The translations under genes were made by a program, and so were the position numbers. 12,742 nt of DNA from CBFDCQ01 sp965603355. GTDB taxonomy: Bacteria; Hydrogenedentota; CAZGCA01; CBFDCQ01. Under the pieces are notes generated by a model that saw only the letters and a list, made by a program, of their open reading frames with translations, was not told the DNA's origin and made no database searches. Positions 8,101 through 12,742 of this stretch are shown in pieces (the stretch's first letter is position 1; every line of letters starts with the position of its first letter). The DNA is taken from positions 1 to 12,742 of the forward strand of contig CBFDCQ010000090.1 of the NCBI GenBank assembly GCA_965603355.1, in the 5' to 3' direction.

Positions 8101-8883
8101 CTTAACGCCCGGAACCGCTCCCGCGACGCCGAAAGAGTTGTCGTGCAACGCGCCGATGATTCCGGCCACGTGAGTCCCGTGCATGTCGGGATCCATCGGG
8201 TCAGCGTCGTCGTCAACGAAATCCCAACCCCATGTATCATCGTCTCTTCCATTGCCATCATCATCGGTAGCGTTGCCGGGAATCTCGTTCGGGTTCTCCC
8301 AGATTACTTCCGCGGCGAGATCGGGATTTAACGCGCCGACGCCGGTGTCGAGTATGGCCACGACAACCTCCTGGCCCGATGTCGGATAACGCCACGCTTC
8401 GGGTGCGTCGATATCGGCGTCCGCCACTCCGGCCGTTCCGGCGATGCTCTGGCCGGTGTTGTGCAGCGCCCACTGGTCCGAGAACCTCGGGTCCGTCGGA
8501 ATAACCGGCTCGGATGGCAGAGCCTGAGCGTACCTGTAGTAGTTCGGCTCAGCGTACTCGACGTTGGCGGAGGCCCTGTATCCGGCCACCGCATCCGCTG
8601 CCTGCAATCCCTCCGGCAGCTTCACGTGATCCACGCCGATGAACCTGAAACGCTTGATGACCTCGGCGCCGAGAGCTCTGTGAACGCCGGCGATAGATTT
8701 CGCCTGCGTACCATTCTTGAACTTGACAAGCAGTTCGTCCGGAACGTACACGCGCCGGGCGTCCCGCACGGCCGGCGGAAGCTTTGCCTGCGGCCCGCCG
8801 ACGATTCGGCTCCCCAACGCGGATGATATTGCAACAACACTTACGGCAATCGCGACGAGTATCGTGACGAGTCTGAGTCTCAT
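5182..8883 (-). CDS. Secreted subtilisin-like serine protease (S8) with TSP3, PKD and duplicated C-terminal domains
   Basis: An exported endopeptidase of 1,233 residues. Residues 1-24 are a signal peptide. An inhibitor-like prodomain follows (about 46-117; VPDELLVKFKNGT, then NVEYAEPNYY). The S8 catalytic domain (about 130-645) has Asp179 (AILDTGVG), His235 (HGTHVAG), oxyanion Asn332 (AAAGNSG) and Ser586 (MSGTSMASP), so all key residues are present. A guest beta-domain of about 175 residues (about 398-575) lies between ILSSFPY and FMSGTS. TSP3 repeats (about 646-744) follow, then two PKD domains (about 747-827 and 830-910, each with SWSWDFGDG), then a tandem domain I do not recognise (918-1057 and 1097-1232). 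GGAGG lies 5 bases before the ATG. No LPXTG, PEP-CTERM or other sorting tail is visible. The substrate is unknown; processing of surface or extracellular protein is inferred. Confidence 0.93.
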   Translation of the reverse strand: MRLRLVTILVAIAVSVVAISSALGSRIVGGPQAKLPPAVRDARRVYVPDELLVKFKNGTQAKSIAGVHRALGAEVIKRFRFIGVDHVKLPEGLQAADAVAGYRASANVEYAEPNYYRYAQALPSEPVIPTDPRFSDQWALHNTGQSIAGTAGVADADIDAPEAWRYPTSGQEVVVAILDTGVGALNPDLAAEVIWENPNEIPGNATDDDGNGRDDDTWGWDFVDDDADPMDPDMHGTHVAGIIGALHDNSFGVAGAVPGVKILPVRVLDALSMMTVADALEPIDYVKDLKDRGNPIWVVNISWGAPEPSQSERDALGALGDSGILVCAAAGNSGIDNDADPSNSNYPSSYDLDNIIAVAASDSLDQLAESETWGSHWGATTVDLTAPGAVILSSFPYRVEEIETFDETFDWTQAGSPQLWGIEDISGNNVLSDSVGVSYENNSDSLAYETLALDLSETTGVQIAFDAMFDLFPDIPPGGFYDRVTLELSDGGAFTPYAVYRLSPEIGGPFDSIIGRSMLFSLGQMDHFESEYIPDFDASQLNVGFRFVSDAVITGEGIYIDNLEVRVFPDAGAFDGTELMFMSGTSMASPMVAGAAAFLKMVEPGLDYAQIKALILDNVDPIDMPEGKETVTNGRLNLHNAVRVIDYDEDGLILEDELEYDSDPHSPDTDDDGLNDGEEVSTYGTDPNDDDSDGDGLPDGWEVDNDLDPNDGTGVNGADGDPDGDEYTNLDEYEGGSDPQDENSVPPVTAAFRASPTSGQVPVTVDFTDESTGDISSWSWDFGDGGSSTAQNPSHTYTSTGDFTVSLTVSGPAGSNTETKTDYIHVSAQPVPPVADFSASLISGNRPLAVDFTDESNGTVTSWSWDFGDGYVSTEENPSHTYYFTGDYTVTLTVSGPVGSDSQTAAVHVDQALPAEGLAYKVVIDDVKVTYSKPTCFACYNDLQDSLLIAVWGDEPGVLTVVAKEDAPLVWNDRCDVYIDAPDTYIKKAIAKGIQGQMDLYVCGQADYVKIFILKDGYVGDTLEYGQDFGLGSGALDPSKKVLIKRGAATAPVLGVSYPDAPFDLTPVPKSETFVEPELADYDYDYDEEGAEAKAGYVFEYGDVKVLYSKPGCTAFVNATDGTLTIQISDSDGDLLVKCGDEAYLDWGDFCDIYVDAPDASVNAMILKGRPETQLRVAGEVDYVKSFKLKYGSVGDTEFYGPDFGLYNTSLVPPNKILIKWGWATAPVLGVSN
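5188..5595 (-). repeat. Unrecognised C-terminal domain of the protease, copy B
   Basis: Residues about 1097-1232, ending one residue before the stop. Copies A and B are joined by an acidic, tyrosine-rich linker (DYDYDYDEEGAEAKA). The match covers the whole length of each copy, so this is a real tandem domain duplication. Its C-terminal position suggests anchoring or substrate binding, which is inference. Confidence 0.8.
5713..6132 (-). repeat. Unrecognised C-terminal domain of the protease, copy A
   Basis: Residues about 918-1057. Shared with copy B: DVKV.YSKP.C, W.D.CD(V/I)Y(V/I)DAPD, a KG, DYVK, G.VGDT..YG.DFGL, K(V/I)LIK.G.ATAPVLGVS. Cys936 and Cys975 correspond to Cys1113 and Cys1151 of copy B. 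The pattern looks beta-rich and extracellular. Confidence 0.8.
6646..6948 (-). repeat. Thrombospondin type 3-like array in the protease
   Basis: Encodes DYDEDGLILEDELEYDSDP, PDTDDDGLNDGEEV, DDDSDGDGLPDGWEV and a divergent DPDGDEYTNLDEYEGGSDPQ between the catalytic and first PKD domains. The repeat type is the same as in the downstream beta-helix gene. The 22 bases at 6851-6872 are identical to those at 45-66. Confidence 0.8.
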
Positions 8884-8959
8884 TTGCTCCTCCCTGCAAA
8901 CTTCATTACTGTACCGCGCCCGGCCGAGATCGGCCCGGCACCTGTGTCTTGTCCCGACT

Positions 8960-8989
8960 ATAATAGACGAATAACGCTTTACACGTCAA
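8960..8989 (-). promoter_or_regulatory. Sigma70-type promoter of the protease gene
   Basis: On the minus strand TTGACG (8984-8989) precedes TATTAT (8960-8965) with an 18-base spacer. The predicted start near 8953 gives a leader of about 70 bases. A GC-rich hairpin in that leader (8920-8938; GGCCG-AGAT-CGGCC core with two outer C-G pairs past a bulge) lies between the start site and the Shine-Dalgarno at 8889-8893. Confidence 0.6.
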
Positions 8990-9140
8990 TGTGAAACCGC
9001 TTCCAGGTGCATCACGGGGTAGCATTCTTTTTGACAGCGCACTTATGTCCAGTTCTGCAACACGTTCCATACCATGCCGCGCTAGCGCTCTTCTGCCTCG
9101 TCATTGTTGGTGCGTTGCGCGACCCTCGTCTTCTGTGATG

Positions 9141-9280
9141 GTGGGGCAGACATTCCTGCCTGCTCGCCGTGGAGAGTCTGCCACGTAGGGGTCGCCGCGG
9201 CGACCCGCGGCCGACACGGAGGTCGGCCCTCCCAAAGGCAGACGCCCCACCCATGCCTGCGGCAGGCAGGCGGGGCGTCT
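9141..9280. repeat. Cluster of four intergenic palindromes (REP/BIME-like)
   Basis: There are four inverted repeats in 140 bases. (i) GTGGGGCAGAC (9141-9151) faces GTCTGCCAC (9176-9184), imperfect by two bulged bases. (ii) GGGTCGCCGCGGCGACCC (9189-9206) is a perfect 18-base palindrome. (iii) GGCCGAC (9209-9215) faces GTCGGCC (9222-9228). (iv) AGACGCCCC (9240-9248) faces GGGGCGTCT (9272-9280) around an inner GCCTGC/GCAGGC. The set resembles dispersed repetitive extragenic palindromes. No U-tract follows, so it is not a standard terminator. Confidence 0.7.
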
Positions 9281-9372
9281 CTACAACCGACGGGACTTCG
9301 GAAGGAAAGGATGCTCGAACCTGGAGAAGTGATGTCGTTCGGAGACCGGGGATCAGTTAGCTTTGACAGGAC

Positions 9373-9402
9373 TTGACTGAATCCCGGAAACCGTGAGATA
9401 GT
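9373..9402 (+). promoter_or_regulatory. Possible weak promoter for the HU gene
   Basis: TTGACT (9373-9378) and GATAGT (9397-9402) lie 18 bases apart. The -35 box is good and the -10 matches four of six. A second TTGACT at 9466 lacks a convincing -10. Confidence 0.3.
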
Positions 9403-9540
9403 ACTGACAGGAGTCGGGGCAACTGAACAGGCTGCCCTTTTGGAGCCTACCTTTCTACACGCGATTTGACTGTGCTGAAGCTGTGAGACAGGTTTCTTCG
9501 TACGGGGACGCTGGAATTCGCTGGATAGGAGGTGCGGATC

Positions 9541-9900
9541 ATGACGCGCGATCAGATGGTCGAGGGGGTAATGAGGTCTGCGGGAATATCGAAGGCGAAC
9601 GTTAACCGGTTCTACGACGGGCTCGTGGAACTGGCCCGAAAACAGCTTCTTACCAACAAGGAGTTTGTCCTGCCGGGGCTGGGCGTGCTGCGTGTACGCA
9701 CCCGCGCAGCGCGCGTTGCGCGCAATCCGCGTACAGGCGAGAAGGTCAACGTTCCGCGCAAGAAGGTGGTGCGTTTCCGGGCGTATAAGGACCTGCGCGA
9801 CATGCTCAATCCGGGATTGGTTGGCAAGAAGAGCGATGTCGAACCCGAACCGCCGCCGACACAGGAAGAGTTGCCCATCGACGCCGCGTCGGACAGTTGA
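9541..9900 (+). CDS. HU/IHF-family DNA-binding protein with extended acidic tail
   Basis: A 119-residue nucleoid-associated protein that would bind and bend DNA as a dimer. The N-terminal helices (MTRDQMVEGVMRSAG to LVELARKQLL) lead into the family turn EFVLPGLGVLRV (about 41-52). The basic beta-arm motif RNPRTGE (61-67) keeps the DNA-intercalating proline at position 63, and VPRKKVVRFRA ends the arm. Family members are usually about 90 residues. The extra tail of about 25 residues is proline- and acid-rich (KSDVEPEPPPTQEELPIDA). AGGAGGT (9527-9533) sits 7 bases before the ATG at 9541; a GTG at 9532 overlaps that Shine-Dalgarno and is unlikely to be the start. It stands alone, with a broken gene 130 bases downstream. 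Confidence 0.92.
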   Translation: MTRDQMVEGVMRSAGISKANVNRFYDGLVELARKQLLTNKEFVLPGLGVLRVRTRAARVARNPRTGEKVNVPRKKVVRFRAYKDLRDMLNPGLVGKKSDVEPEPPPTQEELPIDAASDS

Positions 9901-10030
9901 CAGCGAGAAGAACGTAACGCGAAGCTCAACTCGGACGAAGGAAGATAATCGGTTGCACGCCCCCCGCGGAGTACGGCGTGTTGAGCCCCACGTTCTTGGC
10001 CAGAGAACCCTGAATGGAAGGAGATGCTCC
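9901..10030 (+). other. Gap between the HU gene and the YjbQ stump
   Basis: It contains a 6-bp inverted repeat, CACGCC (9956-9961) with GGCGTG (9975-9980), around a 13-base loop with no T-run, so it is not called a terminator. The only other element is the Shine-Dalgarno of the next frame. No promoter is evident. Confidence 0.4.
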
Positions 10031-10183
10031 ATGAAGAGTCATCGGAAGGAGTTATGGTTCAACGTACGTGGGCGGCGGGCCTTCATCAACATCACCCCGC
10101 AGGTGCAGACCGCTCTGAGCGAGAGCGGTGTCAAGGAGGGGTTGGTGCTGGTGAAGGGATATGCCACCACGGCGTCGTATTGA
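10031..10183 (+). pseudogene. yjbQ: Truncated YjbQ/UPF0047 family gene (N-terminal stump)
   Basis: Fifty codons, MKSHRKELWFNVRGRRAFIN then ITPQVQTALSESGVKEGLVLV, match the opening of the YjbQ/UPF0047 (secondary thiamine-phosphate synthase) family as I recall it. Those proteins normally run to about 130-140 residues. Here similarity fades at KGYATTASY and a TGA follows. The conserved core and C-terminus (histidine- and NAD-rich motifs) are not found in any frame downstream. A good Shine-Dalgarno (AAGGAG, 10018-10023) lies 7 bases before the ATG, so the stump may still be translated. I infer loss of the 3' part by deletion or replacement; a genuine short protein is less likely. Confidence 0.6.
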
Positions 10184-10451
10184 CGGAGCGGGTGATCGCG
10201 GTGAAATCGGAACCGGGAGCCTTGGGGCGAGGGGTTGTGATAGGAAGGTACCCTGAATCCTGTGCAAGTTGCGCGAGATTCACAAAGGAATAGCCCGAGG
10301 ACCGCAAACCGCGACCCCCGGGCCGTAATCCGCGCCACCGGGATGGGAGAGGTGTGTCCGAACTTGCGCGAACAGCGCAGAAGGTCGCCTTCGATGCCTG
10401 TTATTGGGCCGCAAACGACCTCAAAGAGGGCTCGTAACGGCAGAATCAATC
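10184..10451 (+). other. Non-coding, hairpin-rich stretch after the YjbQ stump
   Basis: No frame resembles a protein. Short stems are seen at 10365-10379 (TGCGC/GCGCA) and 10380-10392 (GAAGG-TCG-CCTTC). The segment is purine-rich (for example near 10211-10250) and has the look of structured RNA or a decayed element, but I cannot assign it to a family. Confidence 0.4.
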
Positions 10452-10486
10452 TTGAAATCGCCTGCGGCTGTCTGTAGGATAGACAG
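10452..10486 (+). promoter_or_regulatory. Promoter of the DUF5060 gene with an inverted repeat over the -10
   Basis: TTGAAA (10452-10457) and TAGGAT (10475-10480) are spaced by 17 bases. The -10 lies in the loop of CTGTCT (10468-10473) and AGACAG (10481-10486), as expected for a repressor operator. The predicted start near 10487 gives a leader of about 70 bases. Confidence 0.45.
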
Positions 10487-10491
10487 GAATT

Positions 10492-10522
10492 GCCCGTGAT
10501 GGTCACGGGCTGGCCATATGGC
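10492..10522 (+). promoter_or_regulatory. Leader hairpin and palindrome before the DUF5060 gene
   Basis: GCCCGTGA (10492-10499) and TCACGGGC (10503-10510) form a perfect 8-bp stem with loop TGG. The perfect palindrome GCCATATGGC (10513-10522) follows directly. There is no U-run, so this looks like a leader structure or protein-binding site rather than a terminator. Confidence 0.5.
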
Positions 10523-10556
10523 AAATGTCGGACAAAACAGCACGGGGACAGGACCG

Positions 10557-12742
10557 ATGCTGCACCAGAATAAAACACATCATGGTTTTGTGAAGAATGC
10601 GGCCCTGGCCACCGCAACGGTGGTGGTTATCGTAATGACGGCGCCCTTGCCCGCCCAAGAAGTCGTCAGCTTCACTTTGATGGATGCGAGCACGGATAGA
10701 GAAATCCGCCCGCTTCGAGACGGCGACACGATCGATTTTAGAACAGAAGGGGCGGAACTGAACATTCGGGCGGACGTCCGGGGAGACGTGGGCGGCGTGC
10801 AATTTGATCTGAACGACGGGCAATGGTCCCACTCGGAAACAGCCCCGCCCTACTCCATCGGAGGCGACAGACGGGGCGACTACAACGCCTGGACCCCGCC
10901 CCCAGGGGAGTATCGTCTGACGGCCCTCCCCTTCTCCGCCGGGAGCGGTGTACAGGGCAAGGCCACGATCGCCTTTACGGTCGTGGGAACGCCAAAAGGG
11001 GTGCCCCTTGGCACGAGCCGGTCGTCGAGCCCGCGCCAGCTTCAGGTCCAGACTCTTAATAGCGATGTGGAACTGGGCTCCATTCCGGCGCCCGTCGGGG
11101 GAACCGGCGACGTGGAAGGCGATTTAATGGAATGGCATGGCGTTCGAATCACGTTCGACGGCGCGCCATCAAGCGAAACCGCCAAGGTCAACCCATTTCA
11201 GCACTACCGCCTCAATGTCACGTTCTCCAATGGGATGAGAACCTATGAGGTCCCCGGTTTCTACGTCGCCGACGGAAACGCCGCCGAGACTTCGGCCAAG
11301 GCGGGCAACAAATGGCGCGTCCATTTCACGCCCGATAGCGAAGGCGAATGGCGTTTCAAGGCGTCGTTTCGGATGGGCGTCAATATCGCAATAGACCCAG
11401 ATCCGGCCGCTGGCGCCCCTACGGCGTTTGACGGCGCTTCGGGAACGTTCCGCGTGTCGAAGTCCGACAAGAAAGCGCCGGACTTCCGCGCCAAAGGCCT
11501 CCTCCAGTACGTCGGCGAGCACTATCTCAAGCACGCCGGCAACGGCGAGTACTACATCAAGGGCGGCGCCGACAGCCCCGAAAACTTCCTGGCCTACGCC
11601 CAATTCGACGACACCTACGATGCGAGCGCGGACTCCGGGAGTTACAAGGACGTTGGCTCTTTCGTCCATGAGTACAAACCGCACTTGAAGGACTGGCGCA
11701 CCGGCGATCCGACATGGAAGGGCGGCAGCGGCAAAGAAATCATCGGCATGTTGAATTACCTCGCGGGCAAGGGGATGAACAGCGTCTATTTCCTCACCTA
11801 CAACATCGACGGTGGCGACGGTCGGGATTCTTGGATGTGGACCGACCCGACGGTTAGGGACCGGTTCGATTGCAGTAAACTCGACCAATGGGAGATCGTA
11901 TTCACCCATATGGACCGACTGGGCATTATGCTGCATGTCGTGACCCAGGAGACCGAAAACGATCGTAGCCTGGGCGGCTCTCCTGGTCTGAACCCGATCC
12001 GCAAGTTGTATTATCGCGAATTGGTCGCGCGGTTCAGCCACCACCTGGCCGTCGTATGGAACCTGGGAGAAGAAAACAACACCTCCGACGCCGACCGAAA
12101 GGTGATAGCCCGCCATATCCGGGACCTGGACCCCTACGACCATCCGATCACGGTGCATACCAAGGCCAACAGCGCCCCCGACTTTTACAACGGCATCCTG
12201 GGCGATCCTTCCTTTGAAATGACATCGATCCAGGCCGAACTGGACAGGTACAACAGCGACGCCGTCGTCCTCCGCCAGCGCTCCGCGAAGGCCGGTCGCA
12301 AGTGGGTCATCTGTGGCGACGAGCAGCAGCCCGCGCGCGAGGGCGTCATACCCGACGCCAACGACCCAACCCACGACAAGCCTCGCAAATACGCGCTTTG
12401 GGGCAACTTGATGGGTGGCGGAGCGGGCGTGGAATGGTATTTCGGCAGCCGCTTTCCGCATATGGACATCAACTGCGAGGATTGGCGATCACGCGAAAAC
12501 ATGTGGGACCAGACCCGCTACGCGCTCGAGTTCTTCCATGACCATCTGCCATTTGCCGAGATGGCTCCCGACAACAAGTTGATCTCGAACCCAAAGGCAT
12601 ATTGCCTGGCCAAGCCCGACCAAGTATATGCGATCTACCTGCTCGAAGGTGGAAGCGCTGATCTCAATGTGGGGCCCGGAACATACTCCATCCAATGGTA
12701 CAACCCCCGAGCCGGCGGCGAACTCCTGCGCGGAAGCGTCAG
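10557..12742 (+). CDS. Secreted DUF5060-type glycoside hydrolase-like protein (C-terminus outside window)
   Basis: The frame is open from ATG at 10557 to the right edge (728 codons, no stop). A long signal peptide (about 1-34; hydrophobic TVVVIVMTAPLPAQ) precedes an Ig-like module (about 35-143; PLRDGDTIDF, LNIRADV, GDYNAW). A DUF5060 domain follows (about 187-300; MEWHGVRITFDG, VPGFYVADGNAAET). A TIM-barrel-like core (about 310-660) starts at EYYIKGGADSPENFLAY. WNLGEEN (501-507) and GDEQQPA (587-593) are the likely acid/base and nucleophile strands, with Glu505/506 and Glu589 as candidates. The tail from about 668 resembles the putative collagen-binding domain (PF12904) seen in such hydrolases. 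Hydrolysis of a polysaccharide or glycan is inferred; the substrate is unknown. GTG at 10590 is an alternative start with a tidier signal peptide but no visible Shine-Dalgarno; that of 10557 is also weak. Confidence 0.88.
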   Translation, partial: MLHQNKTHHGFVKNAALATATVVVIVMTAPLPAQEVVSFTLMDASTDREIRPLRDGDTIDFRTEGAELNIRADVRGDVGGVQFDLNDGQWSHSETAPPYSIGGDRRGDYNAWTPPPGEYRLTALPFSAGSGVQGKATIAFTVVGTPKGVPLGTSRSSSPRQLQVQTLNSDVELGSIPAPVGGTGDVEGDLMEWHGVRITFDGAPSSETAKVNPFQHYRLNVTFSNGMRTYEVPGFYVADGNAAETSAKAGNKWRVHFTPDSEGEWRFKASFRMGVNIAIDPDPAAGAPTAFDGASGTFRVSKSDKKAPDFRAKGLLQYVGEHYLKHAGNGEYYIKGGADSPENFLAYAQFDDTYDASADSGSYKDVGSFVHEYKPHLKDWRTGDPTWKGGSGKEIIGMLNYLAGKGMNSVYFLTYNIDGGDGRDSWMWTDPTVRDRFDCSKLDQWEIVFTHMDRLGIMLHVVTQETENDRSLGGSPGLNPIRKLYYRELVARFSHHLAVVWNLGEENNTSDADRKVIARHIRDLDPYDHPITVHTKANSAPDFYNGILGDPSFEMTSIQAELDRYNSDAVVLRQRSAKAGRKWVICGDEQQPAREGVIPDANDPTHDKPRKYALWGNLMGGGAGVEWYFGSRFPHMDINCEDWRSRENMWDQTRYALEFFHDHLPFAEMAPDNKLISNPKAYCLAKPDQVYAIYLLEGGSADLNVGPGTYSIQWYNPRAGGELLRGSV

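Larger units (their letters stand above)
8990..9540. other. Intergenic region between the protease and HU genes
   Basis: Divergent intergenic stretch. No frame here looks like a protein gene. Besides the protease promoter at its left end it holds a palindrome cluster (9141-9280) and a weak possible promoter for the HU gene (9373-9402). I see nothing definite in 8990-9140. Confidence 0.6.

Noticed and set aside
9240..9280. Rho-independent terminator at the large hairpin
   Set aside because: The stem is strong, but no T-run follows on either strand and it lies between the starts of divergent genes.
9532..9540. GTG at 9532 as the start of the HU gene
   Set aside because: It overlaps the Shine-Dalgarno AGGAGGT, while ATG at 9541 has ideal spacing and the usual family N-terminus.
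9082..10032. Minus-strand open frame of 316 codons
   Set aside because: It runs through the palindrome cluster and antisense to the HU gene. Its composition is arginine-rich and resembles no family.
11169..12461. Minus-strand open frame of 430 codons
   Set aside because: It lies antisense to the DUF5060 hydrolase frame, which has clear domain motifs throughout. The long antisense frame is a by-product of GC-rich codon use.

Overview
The window (12,742 bases, fairly GC-rich) looks like chromosomal DNA of a free-living bacterium that secretes very large modular surface proteins. The mixture points to the PVC/FCB-type phyla (Planctomycetota, Lentisphaerota, Hydrogenedentota or relatives). It combines a choice-of-anchor Q beta-helix protein, thrombospondin type 3 repeats, a PKD-bearing subtilisin, a DUF5060/putative-collagen-binding hydrolase and intergenic palindrome clusters. 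This taxonomic guess is inference only; no rRNA or marker gene is present.

Layout. (1) Minus strand, 4828 down to the left edge: one uninterrupted frame of at least 1,609 residues, a secreted protein still open at base 1. It has two long paralogous modules (beta-helix plus choice-of-anchor Q tail), each followed by aspartate-rich thrombospondin type 3 repeats. (2) Minus strand, 8883-5182: a complete 1,233-residue secreted subtilisin-like protease with prodomain, S8 catalytic domain, calcium-binding repeats, two PKD domains and a duplicated C-terminal domain I do not recognise. Both minus-strand genes have good Shine-Dalgarno sequences and their own sigma70-like promoters. (3) 8884-9540: intergenic, with a cluster of palindromes at 9141-9280. 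(4) Plus strand: an HU/IHF-family protein (9541-9900), then a 50-codon stump of a YjbQ/UPF0047 gene (10031-10183). (5) 10184-10556: non-coding DNA rich in short hairpins, ending in a promoter whose -10 lies in the loop of an inverted repeat. (6) 10557 to the right edge: a secreted DUF5060-type hydrolase with a TIM-barrel-like core, open at the end of the window.

How it fits together. Three of the five genes encode exported modular proteins. The first two share the same calcium-binding repeat type and may act at or near the cell surface, the protease perhaps on matrix or on surface proteins. The hydrolase probably attacks a polysaccharide or glycoprotein. The most unusual theme is guest domains inserted into loops of host domains. 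Three different guests sit in the two beta-helix modules, two of them at the same homologous site, and a fourth sits inside the subtilisin catalytic domain. The tandem C-terminal domain of the protease is the best candidate for an undescribed module. I found no CRISPR array, tRNA, rRNA, transposase, phage gene or defence system.
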